From Sinonovacula constricta (Eukaryota > Mollusca > Bivalvia > Cardiida > Solecurtidae), in the NCBI GenBank assembly GCA_007844125.1, contig CM017573.1:12637987-12701986 (forward strand): a stretch of 64,000 nt of DNA. Direction: 5' to 3'. Every line of letters starts with the position of its first letter. Positions within the stretch are counted from its first letter, which is position 1. Position numbers and translations under genes: made by a program. Of this stretch, positions 13,231 through 25,400 are shown in pieces. The notes beneath the pieces were generated by a model. The model was not told the origin of the DNA. It saw only the letters and a list, made by a program, of their open reading frames with translations, and did no database searches.

Positions 13231-14814
13231 GGCAGTGTCTGCCAATTATACGCAAGAGTGGCGCCCTCTTTCCGTATTGTCCTTTAGTGGATTTTTATAC
13301 GAGTTCATCAAAACTGACTGATACAGTTTAACCATATGTAGCAGTGTACATTTTATTTTAGCAGTCTAAGCATCTAGTTTAAACAAGGCATAGATACTGA
13401 TGTAAAAATTTGATGAAAACTTGATTATCAGACTACTGGAGTTCAATTCTGAATGTCGTTTCGCAGCCTATTATGGAAATACATAAAACTACTTTTTGTC
13501 GTGGTGGAAATAGTGTAACCATTTGAGGTCGGCTGGGTTAGCGTGAAACAGTAAGATTGTTTTAACTGCAATGGATGAAGGTGGTATCTAATAGTTCGCC
13601 TACAGTGTACACATGCACTATCTTACCCTTGTTTTGGTGAATATTGGCGTAATAGTTAAATAAACTTATACGTAAATGACTTAGAACACTACCTTAATTT
13701 ATAGACAGGATGAGTGGTGGAATAAATTGTTCTCAATGCTCCACTTCAAGTTCTATCAACATTCACGATGCATTATTGTAATGACGAGTTGGATGTTACG
13801 CTTCATATTTAGCATACATGCAAGACACCATTAACAAAATTCGTGGCATCTTTTGAGTTAACGATAATTCATTTCTTTGCGCAATTAAAATGCTTCACAC
13901 TGTCGGACAAAATGGTAACAGCAAATTTGTGTTAATCTTTTTATTGAAGAAACATGCCTATAACTGGAGTTCAATAGTATTTAGCAGCACATGCATTATG
14001 TATGGATATTTTATGCTAATTAACTGATCAAGTTAACCATAGCGTTGATTGAAAGCTTCTTCAAGAAAAAAAGAATAGACATTATAATGATGGGTTAGTC
14101 TAAGAAGTCTTCCGGGACAAAACGGCACGTATTTTGTTACATTAAGAAACACTTATTGGCAAAGCAACGCATCGACTCCTAAGTTGAACTTGTAAGTTTT
14201 AATGTGGAGAGATTTATTCGAGTAAGGCAGGGTTAATTCTCTACTAACAAAAACAGTTCTTTAACAAACAAGGCCTGTGCAAAAGAAAGATTTGAACTTT
14301 TACATTAAGCGAACTTGAAATAAGATAAAATAAGATTTTGTTCTCTTGGTAAAAATCCCACTAAGCATCTCTTAATTTAAAGTGAATTCCTTCATTACTA
14401 AATAAGAAGTTAAGCCAATGTTATCAAATAAATTGTAGAATAAATATATAAACTTTGTAAACAATATGCACTAAGAAAGCCTCATGAAAACCTTTGATAC
14501 CAAAACACTCTTTTGCCAGTGTTTGAAGAACACATCTGCCACTTTTCACACAAGCACATAAAGTACAGAATGCTAAACACCATTTTACTTACAAAAAATC
14601 AGACGGCAATCAAGATAACATATGTGCAACAAATGTGTACTTGCATTTGTGTTTGACCATTTAACAATGTTGGTTATTCTAAAAGCCTCTCACGCAATGA
14701 GCGGTATAATTCTGATTTATATCGACTTACGATAACCAACAAAAACACGGACCATAATTGATACATTTATATTATCTACTGTTTTGTTATAAGAAGAAAA
14801 TAAGAAGGACCTGT
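13231..14814. other. Non-coding stretch, no supported feature
   Basis: AT-rich; no exon-like frames, RNA genes or clear repeats were recognised. Confidence 0.4.
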
Positions 14815-15062
14815 GAGTATTGCAACATATATTAACAATTAAAAAGGCACACTACACTAGTCTTTACATGCAAGTCAATTTTTGGGGTTACAACAAACTG
14901 TTACGAGACATTATCTACAATATAGAAAACTCAAAAGTTACCGCTTTAAACTGGGCTGCTTAAATCAGCTGTTTAAAGCTCTAACTTTAGATTTTCTAAG
15001 GGGTTTCTTGAATGCAAGCAGTGAAAAGAATATGAAAAATGAATCAAAACTGTCCATCTTAT
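14815..15062 (-). repeat. ~620 bp interspersed repeat, copy D (diverged)
   Basis: The tail motif 'gtgagtattgcaacatat' is at 14814-14831, a degraded core 'aaaagttaccgctttaaact' is near 14932-14951, and the region read in reverse as 'ctaactt..attttctaaggg' lies near 14982. It has the same orientation and order as the other minus-strand copies. Confidence 0.6.
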
Positions 15063-15689
15063 GATGTATTCTTAACGCTAAGTATTAAAGTCATTAAACA
15101 GTAGAGAAGTAATTAAAAATAAAGTCCACTTTCTATTTGGATGAGGGGATAATGATCAATTCCTTTAGAAGTATTACGCCAAATTCGTGATAGTAAAATA
15201 ATTACATTTTAAGACTTGTTTGGGAGTTATTTATTATAGTATTTATGGTATGTATGCCAGTGTATCTATAAAACAGCATGCCAACGTGTACACACATACC
15301 TGGAAACCTGTGGAAACTGGCTTGATTAAGTGATTTTCCTTTAGTAACAGCAATAATCAAGTTGTACAGATATTTGCAAATTATAATCAAACTAGGAAGT
15401 CGGTTACGAATAGTATGGCGTTTGTTTTTATTTTCCCCTTAACTGTGTGATATAGCATAGACATAGGCACGAAATAGAACTTCCTATGACGAATCGTGGC
15501 ATATTGATGGCACTATAAATAGTACGTATTCAAGAAGAGAACCATACTTCGGATGTATTTAACAATAATGTCACTACAATTGTTTTTGGATAAATTGTCA
15601 GAAGACTAATTATGAAAAGGTAAATAAGAAAAGGTCCTATCAAAATTTTCACAGATATTTAAATTTTATCTACCTGCAGACCAAGGCAG
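15063..15689. other. Non-coding stretch, no supported feature
   Basis: No recognisable gene or repeat. Confidence 0.4.
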
Positions 15690-15880
15690 ACAAGGTAAAT
15701 GTAAATGTGACAAAAAAACACAGAGACGAGACATAACACCCAAAAAGAAAAACCATCAGTTACCGCCTTGGAACGGTCAGTCGGCAAAATGGCCAACTGG
15801 GGTGCTTAAACCTGGTTTGTGGAGCGCTCCAACCTCGCACTTCCTGACGGTTTTTCTATCAAACAAACAGTGTAAATAAA
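15690..15880 (-). repeat. ~620 bp interspersed repeat, copy E (core-centred)
   Basis: The perfect 29-base GC-rich core lies at 15757-15785 on the minus strand. It is flanked by the conserved 'actggggtgcttaaacc' and 'ctccaacctcgcacttcctg' segments (15796-15855). Confidence 0.75.
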
Positions 15881-16309
15881 AGTATCCCGTCAAAGTGACA
15901 CAACTAACAATAAGCACCTGCATCGGGAGTTAAAACAGATATAATGAACATATATGAAAAGTCTCATATAACAATTGCGGAAGCATTAAACCAAATTAAC
16001 ACATATTTTATTCTACAGTTTGTTTTTTATTCATAGAGACTACACAGTTGCTAGTTTACGGCATTGAAAAATAAATGACATTTGTATGGTTTACATTTTG
16101 TGACAAAATGTAAAATACTGTTCATAACACAATACTTGCTCATCCCGATAACGTGACTGATTTTCGTTTCTCGTTGAAATACAGTTTAAATATACTCATT
16201 AATTTTCATGATCGGACTACTTTTTTATGTTGCTATGAAAGCACAATTTATATCTATATATATATTCTATCTTTATAAATAATTTTATTTTGCGTGAATT
16301 GTCCTATTG
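15881..16309. other. Non-coding stretch, nothing identified
   Basis: AT-rich, includes a short (TA)n-like tract near 16252-16265. No gene, RNA or family repeat is recognised. Confidence 0.4.
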
Positions 16310-16410
16310 AATAGATGACTAAACCGAAAATCAGCACGCCTTTAGCAGATGTCAGAAAACCTTATTCTACTTTCGGTTTCTATTGGGATAAATGGTAACT
16401 GCTCAGTTTA
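16310..16410 (+). repeat. Interspersed repeat shared with 39290-39400
   Basis: A segment containing 'gaaaatcagcacgcctttag' and 'gatgtcagaaaacc' is matched at 39311-39375, with about 80% identity by eye over roughly 80-100 bases. Both copies are on the same strand. The class is unknown. Confidence 0.6.
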
Positions 16411-16599
16411 AACCTGTGGATTAGATTATTCTTAACAAAAAATCCTACATGTATCTAAAACTTATAGAAGTCTGTTATGTCTTTGTACATATATAATTAT
16501 GCTTTATTTTTAATGGAAAAAACGCGTTATCTTGCTTTATTTTCTTGTATTTTGCAGCATGCAGTCCGCAGAAATGACTGGGGTATAATCTATTCATTT

Positions 16600-16760
16600 T
16601 TATCATTTTTGGAATGGATCCTTGTCTAGAATCAAACCCACCACTTATGTTACTCTTGTTATCAATGACTCAATTAAAACAAATATAGTGCTGAATTTTC
16701 TGTTATTTCATGCCATGAACACCTGACATATCTACTAAACACACTAATATAATTTTGAGA
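16600..16760 (-). mobile_element. Degenerate tRNA-derived SINE relic
   Basis: The minus strand has a B-box-like GGTTTGATTCT near 16627-16640. The plus strand has 'catgccatgaacacctgaca' at 16710-16729, which matches the body of the SINE at 10.3-10.6 kb. Both blocks are diverged, so the boundaries are approximate. Confidence 0.45.
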
Positions 16761-19075
16761 CTAATACCGTTTAACCTTCAATTTGAGTGTTTTGGAGAAA
16801 TTGAAACGTATCTCTGTTTAATGTCACTTCTTATGATTAATAGTTTAACCTTTAGCGCTTTCTTTTTGGGGTTGATGTGCTAGACACAAATAAAACAATA
16901 CTTTCCTTGACTTACTTACAAAAACATTCAATTTCACGTAGTCATAGTAGTATATATGTGATCGTTTATGTGATTTTTAACATAATATTAAATTTATTTA
17001 CAGTTCTTGCAAAATCAATGTCTTCCTCACTTAAAGTCATGTTTAGAGGGTGTCAAGCAACTAAAGCCATTTAGAACAACTGAAACAGGCTAATGAAGAC
17101 ATTCTTGTCCACTCAGACCAATGAAGGAATGTGATGCAAGGTAATTCAGACAAACATATACCTTACTATATAATTTACTTGATTAAAATTTACTGAATCT
17201 AGTGCACATGGTTTATCATGGTTATTGAGGCGATGTCTAGCTTATTATCGGTGAAGAAAGACTGTAGATGTATGTCTTGAACAGTTAGGCGGGTGATACT
17301 TTTCATATAAAGCCGAAACCTGTAAAGCATACATTTTTCAGTTACCATGTCATGAACTCTTTCTTCAGGGACAGTTTATCTTTAAATTCTACGCCATAGG
17401 TACAGAAGCACAATTGTCAGGAAGGTAGGGAGGAAATATCAGTGATTTGCAGTACATTGGAAAAGATAAAATATTATTTCAAATTTTTAGTCTGTTTCAG
17501 TATTGCTTTCTTAGTGGTAGACAATTTTTTAACTTTTACTTTTCATACAACTGTTTTAATACATCACAAGGCAGGATTATGTTGAATATATGTTTTCTCC
17601 ATATAATCTACACAATAATTTGACAATTAACAAACATCAACACAATAGAAAAAGCTAACTCATTTTCAATATCTAATGGGGGTGGAATAATGTTTTTGAA
17701 TGTCATCAAAACAACTTTTTGAAATGTAATTTACTATAGTTAAATCACGTGTATAAAACACAACAAAAACACTTATAGCACATTTATATAGTACAGGTCG
17801 ATTTATATCAAAGTTAACGGTATAGGAAGAATGAAACATTTGCTATTATTATCCATATAATTATTAACATTTCATGAGACTATAGTAATAAAAAAACATA
17901 TTTAATAAATTACTTTACCTTTATCTCTATAAAAAGATATGTGCGTTGCATAATCATGGTCTGCATATTTAAATATATATGAATTCGTATTTATTTGTCA
18001 TAAATTCATTTTTCATTCCACATTAAAACACTTTCTGTACATTATAAAGCTGTGTTCTTACTTAAACACCCTAAGATGAACGAAATAGAAAAAATTAAAA
18101 TTAAAAGTAACATATATATCCTTGTTTGTTCAGACAACATTAATTAAAAGGTATGCTAAAGCAAGCCCAAGAGTGTCATCTCTGGATGCAAGATTTCATA
18201 GTTTAAACCTTTGAGCCAAGTTGAAATTGTTCACACTGCAAGATGAAAAGTTATGTTATATAAAGTAAGGACTTAAGCAGGTTGCCAGTTATTAAAGACA
18301 CTTATTATTTCTTATATAACGTATAAAATGGATGTAGGCATTGGTTCTTTATTTGTTACTTTAGCTAATTGCCTTATGTTTTAACAATGCACCCTGTATC
18401 AGAAAATAATAATAAAGCATATTCCAAGCCAAATAAATACATAACTTAAACTATATATACTTCTATTTATTCATTTTTATTTTCATTCTATTTATTGATG
18501 GCGCTGCGAAATTGGAAGATATTCGCAAACCTCGCAAAAAGAGTCTGCGGTCCCGTTAATTGTATGTTTATGCAATTACCTTTATGTTAACGCGCTGCAA
18601 GTTAAAAGTTAGTTACAGAATTAAGCTAATTAACAAGCATACAAGATCACATTTAATCAATTTTTCACATTATAATCTAGAAACTGATTGTTTAACCACA
18701 GAGTAGGGAAGCAGTGTTTTCACACAAATAACAGTCCACCTATAACTCATGCAGATCAGGTACATTGGCATAATCGCGACCCAAACTATAATAGGAATAG
18801 AGTAGCATGAACGCTTATCGAAGAGATGTACACAATGTGAATTATGTTCCTATTAATTACTAAAAAGCTACCAAAACATAAAAAAAATCATAGACTTTAA
18901 CAATAGAAGTAATGCTGCTTTATCGATCCAACATTGTCTCGCACGACATAGCATATTTTCATAATCCCACCCATTAATACCAGTAAACAACAGAATGAAC
19001 CGACACGAAGTTGTTAAATACACAAATACACCGGTCATTTAGTTCCTGTCGGTAGTTGTAAAGACTCAGTGATTT
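16761..19075. other. Non-coding stretch, no supported feature
   Basis: Very AT-rich. I found no phase-consistent exons and no recognisable element. Short open frames occur by chance in this composition. Confidence 0.4.
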
Positions 19076-19775
19076 TTGAAATTACATGTTGGTGCATGTT
19101 GCATTGCTCACAAGACTTTGTCATATATTTTTATTCATGATCACAACTATGTTACTTGTGCTGAGTGGCGGTCGAAAAAAATTCCCCGTGCATATAATAT
19201 ATGTTGTCATTCATTTTATCACATAAGGATTGTTACGTGCATTTTCTTTCATGAAAATTGCTTCCTCAATTCCATCTTCACAGGAACAGGCAGCTACAGC
19301 CATTTACTCCTCTGTTCATTTGTTTTCTTCATTTAAAAAGTAAATTTCATTTAGAATAAACGATTTTCGTGTAGTTCCTCTAATCGAAATAAAAACCCTC
19401 TCTCTTCTAAACACTATGTGGACGTTATTTTTCAATGGCGTCCCTACTTTCCTCATAATTTATCAAAGAAGAGGTCAGCACTTGGGCATTCCTTATTTAA
19501 ATCGATCGGATTTCTTTTCATTGCTTGCATTCGAGAAACTTATCAGGAAGTCTGAGGATAGAGGTTTATAAAACCATATTGCCGACTGGCCGTTTCAAGG
19601 CGGTTACTTTTGGGTTTGCTATCTTTTGTTAAATAACTCATCACAGGTTTGTTCTTACTTTTAATTTGACTTGCATGTGAATACCTTTGCTCTGTGCCTT
19701 TCCAAAGTTTGGTTTATGATGCAATGCTCATAGGTGTTTGTCATATATTCTTATTCATAGTTTGAAAATCGGTAT
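19076..19775 (+). repeat. ~620 bp interspersed repeat, copy F (unit plus preceding tail)
   Basis: The unit from about 19190 to 19775 aligns with copy A (630-1245) from head to tail. The core is at about 19582-19610 with two or three substitutions. The tail phrase 'gcattgctcacaagactttg' at about 19101 is repeated as 'gcaatgctcataggtgtttg' at about 19721, 620 bases later. The end of one unit therefore sits directly before the next, as in a head-to-tail tandem. Confidence 0.8.
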
Positions 19776-20059
19776 ATATATGCAATCTTAAATTCATAGA
19801 AATATAAAGCGAGCGTTTTTCGTTAATATTTTTCTAAGAAACGCTTAGTAAATACAAAGGAAAGGGTTGTAATTATAAGGCTTTACTGTTAATTTTGTAG
19901 GGCTTTTCCAAGTATGAAACGTCAGTTGCCTAATCTCTTAATTGACCATAACACTGTGTTCAGACAAATCCGTTGTAAGAGAATTGTGGTTCAACGCGCA
20001 AAATTTACATTTAATCCATAATTGGTACTTCTTCATACTTTCATACGTGTGTATGTGCA

Positions 20060-21707
20060 TATAGTGTATAATGTGCATAATGTGTTTGACGTGCGTAATG
20101 TGTATATAATTAGTGGGACGTGTGTAATGTGTGTAATGTATGTACTATGTGCAATATGTATAATGTGTTGTATGAATTTAATGTGTGTATTGTGTTTATA
20201 CAGTGTGTAACGTATGTTATATGTGTAATGTGTTGACGTGTGAATTGTGTACAACTTGTGGACTGTGTGTACATGTGCATAATGTTTGCAGTGTGTATAA
20301 TGATTGTACTGTGTGTACATGCGTAACGTGTAAAATGCATGCAATGTGTGGTGCGTATGCAATGTTGGAATTAGTGCAATGTGTGCACTGAGCATGATGT
20401 TTGCAGTGTGTTTAATATGTGTAATGTGTGAAGTGCATATACTGTCTGTAATGTGTGTCACGTGTGTAATGTCGGTAATATGTGTAACGTGTGTAAAGTG
20501 TGTAACGTGTTTAACAAGTGTAATGTGTGTAACGTGTGTAGTGTGTGTAATATGGCTAATACGTACAACGTGGGTAATGTATGTAATGTTTGTAATGTGT
20601 GTAATGTGTGTTATGTGTTTAATAAGTGTAAAGTTTGCAACACGTGCCGTGTGTGCTGTATGTAGAATGTATAATGTGTGCAGCGTATGTAATATGTGCA
20701 CTGTGTATAATGTCTATAACGTGTGGTATGTATGTTACGAGTGTAACGTGTGTAACGTTTGTAATATGTGTAGCGTGTGTCACATGTGTAATAAGTGTAA
20801 TATGTGTAACGTGTCTATTGTTTCCAATATATGTAGTTTCTGTTATGTGTGTAACGTGTGTAACATTTGTAACAAGTGTAATGTGTTTAACGTGTACAAT
20901 ATATGTAACGTGTGTAATTCGTTTTATTTGTGTAACTTCTTTAATGTGTGTAACGCGTTTAAAATGTATAATACATTTAGCGCATTTAATGTGTATAGCC
21001 TTAGTAAAGTGTGCAAATTTGTTTATTGTATGTAACTTGCGTAAAATATGTATTACGTGGGTATGTACATTACGTGTGTAATGTGTGTAATGACTATAAT
21101 CAGTGTAACATGTGTAATGTGTTTATTGTGTGTAATATATGTTTGCTGTGGAATGTGGATAACGTGTGTAATGTGCATAAGATGTGTAACATATAAAACG
21201 TGTGTCACGTGTGCACTGTGTGTCAAATGTTTAATGCGTGCAATGTGTTTTACGTGTATAATGTGTGTAAAATGTATAAAGTTTGCAACGTGTGTATTGT
21301 GTGTAATTTTGTAGAATGTATAATATGTCAAAGGTCTGTCTTGTGTATAATGTGTATTACGAGTGTAACCTATATAATGTGTGTATTGTGTATAATGTAT
21401 TTATTCTTTTTCATGAGTGTGCAATGTGTGTAACTCGTGCAATGTTTCTGACGTGTGTAATGTGTGTAATATCTGTGATGTATGTAACGTGTGTAATGCG
21501 AGTAATGTGTTTAATGTGTTTAATGTGTTTAATCTGTGTAATGAGGATAGTGTGCGTAATGTGCCTAATGTGTTTAACATATGTAATATGTTAAAGTGTG
21601 TAACGTGTGCAATGTCTCTAACGTGTGTTATGTGTGTGACGTGTGTAGCGTGTTTTATCTGTGTAATTATTAATGTGTGCACCGTGTGTAATATGCGTAA
21701 CGTGTGA
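20060..21707. repeat. ~1.65 kb degenerate 9-bp minisatellite (TGTGTAATG)n
   Basis: The tract is built from variants of TGTGTAATG / TGTGTAACG and their shifts, with frequent 6-, 9- and 12-base spacings. Because the unit is a multiple of three, several frames stay open for over 200 codons on both strands. The plus strand reads Cys-Asn-Val repeats and the minus strand His-Thr-(Leu/Ile) repeats. I consider none of these coding: openness on both strands follows directly from the unit. Confidence 0.95.
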
Positions 21708-21719
21708 ATGCTAAATTAC

Positions 21720-22400
21720 CGCTCCATTTTAAAAAAGGAGCCACTCAAATGCTTAATGCATATATTCATAAGAACGAAGTTGTTCTTGTCAAGTGACCCA
21801 CCGTTTATGTATACAATGATAACGGAATATTTACCGTGAGTTCTGACGATGGCTGATTTATTTCAGCGGGAAATTATTCCCTTGTCAAAACTTTCAGTGC
21901 CTCATGTGCAACATTAAATAACATCATTGACATAGAGATTTGAGTTAGTAAACTAAACAAAAATAGATATTAAATGGATTCTAAATGGCTTGAAATAAGG
22001 TATGTGTATCATTGCCGACCGAAATTTACATACAGCCAGTTTTTCTTTTTTACAAAAACAGTATAAGGTTGTTACAACAGTAACAGCAGTATTTAGTTGA
22101 ACAAATATTAAATCCTCATAACAACTGAGACTTCGATAAGAAATGTGTAACAAAAAAATCAGATGCGATCCCTTTCATATGTATAAGTATCGAAACAGAT
22201 GTACACTAGTTTACTTTGTGTGTTGTTGTTTTTTTTTTCATAACAGAAGACGACTGCAATGAATTTAAACATATTTACAGTTTACTAAAATCTAAAAACA
22301 ATTATGCCTAAGTTGTTTTAAACCCAAAGGGTTTCTTAGACGTAAATTTATCAAACACTTATTATCATTGTACATATCGGCTACGTAACAGCTTTATATG
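21720..22400. other. Stretch downstream of the 22.4-34.1 kb gene
   Basis: No independent feature was recognised. If the tentative terminal exon of the minus-strand gene is right, its 3' UTR lies here, but I see no canonical AATAAA close to the proposed stop. Confidence 0.35.
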
Positions 22401-25400
22401 TTAACAACATTTAACTGTATTTTTCAATAAGCAATCTCCGTTTAAGTTTGACATGTCTTCCATAATCTCAAACCAATTTATGCATAAAGGATGGGAAGTA
22501 ACAATAGTCCGTAAAATAATGACAACAAACATGTCGTATAGACCGAACATATGTAAAATATATCCAACTCGGTTAAAGAATGTATTGATGAGCTGTTTAG
22601 TATGTCGGTTGTCGGTTTCTTTCAAAAACAATGACAATACCCTTGCATAATAATCGTAACAGCCTCACGATATTCTACTTAAACAGCAACAATAAAGAGT
22701 AAATCACTGTACGGGGGAATTTACGGGACATCGTTAAGTCGCAGATTCTGTGTTTTGTAGGAAGCAGATGTACATCAGAAGTTATAAACTATATCTATAT
22801 ATATCTAGGTATTATAGGTGTATTCACATCATATGTTCATAGTATGCCTAACATACTTACCAAGGATCTGTATCCTGACTGTGTAGCTACGGTAAGGAAT
22901 TCAAAAATAGCGTCCTCTTCGGATAAGAACGATTTTGCAACATATATATCTGTAAATAAGGGGATATATTGACAGCGGTGCAGGAAACTGTCCAGAAAAA
23001 TGTTAACGATGTTTTAAATAACTATATATTTTACATTTGTGATTCTTCAATATTTTATATCTGATGCTAGGCTGTTGTTTCTTTAAATACGTCATATAAC
23101 AATGCTGATTTAAGACGATAAAAACGTTAACGACGCTTTTGTTGACACGTCACAGTATTAAACTGGGCGAGGTAAATGCACAGTTGTTCTCGTGATTATA
23201 ACCCGAAAAATAAAAACGGATAAACGGATAAACATTGACGTATTGGCATAAGCATTTCCGTTTGCAAGTTATGCTGTTTTTGTTGGCGATTTTAATTTCT
23301 GAAAATTTTGAACAAGGTCTTTACAGGGTTTAAAATATCAAGTAATGTATCGTGTGGCGAATGGTATATTTACATTCTGTTGCAGTTTACATACTACTTA
23401 TTATACTTACTTATAAACAATTGAACCTTCGACTTTTGTTTGAAAGCTTTTTTGGTTTGTTTGTTTTATGTTCAGCCACGTCACGTTAGTCACGCATATA
23501 CGACGTGCGTTCATATTATACGGAAGTTAAAGTTGACAATTTATAGGTCTATAAGCGTCAGTATTTCCCCAATCTTTGTAGGAAATGTGTACTGCTTAAT
23601 AACTCCAATTCAGTTATACTTATTCCCTAATGTTGGTGATTTATACAGTTTTGTTACTGCTGGCACAGCATTCTGCATACCATTCAGCTCGATATTCTGA
23701 ATTCACGACATGTGACAAGACATAAAGCTCAACACTTAAAATCACTAAGTGTGATTGTCGTAATGACGTAACATTCAGCATGATTCCTAAAGGCTAAGTT
23801 ATGTGCTTGCACAACAATCGTCACTACATTAGGCTCGACAACCAAGATAACTTAGAGTAAATATCGTGCTAGCACATTTGGCAAAACAATCAGATCCACA
23901 TACCTGCATACCACTTTTAATTGTCGTGCTAGCACATGATTAGGCATGGCCTTCAGTCGGGCTGGCACAACATTCAGCATGACATTCAGCTCTCGACATT
24001 CAAGTGCTAATGTTTTGCTAGTACAATATTTGGCTAGACATTCAGCTCAGACCAAGTTTAAATGTCGTTCTTGCGTAACAATCGGAACGATATTTAGCTC
24101 ACCATTCAACGCCAATATGTGTAAATATCGTGCTGGCACAACCCTTATTATGACAATCAGTACCACAATCTTAAAAATAAGGTTTGAAAATCTAGCTAGT
24201 ATAACTTTTACTGTTCCACAGTGAGCTCGATATTCGGCTTGTTATTCAAAATCATTAACTTTAGATGTCGTGCTGACACAAACAGAATTACGCATGTCAT
24301 GTTCGAAAACATTTAGTGTGAATGTTGTGGTTACACCTGACCTGGTTCTTTTTTGTCTTAACTGTAAATTATTCACATGTTTGATCATATCGAGCGTGAC
24401 AATAAGATGCATCGCGATCGAAGCATTATTTCATACACACAAATAGGAAGCACGGCCATGTATAACGTAGCATAAATTCGTTTTGTTTATCTAAAGATAT
24501 GACCCATTTGAATACACGTGTTTTTTCTGCAAAAGCCTGAACTTTTAGCTTAGCCCAAAACTCTAGTAACAGTTGTGTTTGGGAAGAGGCTAGTAAGCCA
24601 AGTAAAAACTATTTATAGTTAATTGTAAGCAATGAGATGTATTTTGCCATGTATACTTAAGTATGATTTACAGAACTCTTACAAAACACAACTACTTAAT
24701 CCGTTAAAAGCATCGTAAATGGGTTAAATATTAGCTGTTTTCTTTTTTAAAGAAACGAAAAAAAAAACAGAATACGTACAGTTAGCAGGACGTCGGCACA
24801 CTGTAAATAAAAGAAAAAAAAACTTTACTACCACTGTGAATAGTTCATTTATGAATGTTTGCTTTATAGTAAATTACCAATATTCATGCTCTTTGGCACA
24901 TAATGTGCAAATAATTATTTCCAAAATTCGTCTTGTATACGTCTTTATCCGTGATATTAAACGAATCCACCCATTTAGGGAATGTGCGTGTTTTTCAAAC
25001 CACTTTGATACTTTGGTTTATGCTGAACAGACTAAGAGATGAATGACGGATGTTATGCATACATATATTGATGATCTCAACAATAAAATGTCCTGCAAAA
25101 ACCTGAAATAATGGCATAACTGTTATCAACTGTTATTTTGCCAAACACTTTCAGACTTTGTTTTAGGTTATCCTTGAACATAGTGATACATTTTGTAAGT
25201 TGAAATACCAACATTAACATAAAATTGTTTTAAGTATTTTGTTTCATCAACCATAAAAGGATATATAAATTCATGTTGACCTTGATCATTTACTGCATAC
25301 GTAAAATTAAAACTATAGACAACTGAGCTATAGCTATCAAACCATATTTAGACATAATTCTGTAAGTTCTGTAAGTTCTAGAGAACATGCTTGCACTTGG

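Noticed and set aside
20033..21707. Long open frames on both strands (up to 229 codons, Cys-Asn-Val or His-Thr-Leu repeats)
   Set aside because: They are produced by a 9-bp minisatellite whose unit length is a multiple of three; openness in several frames at once argues against coding.
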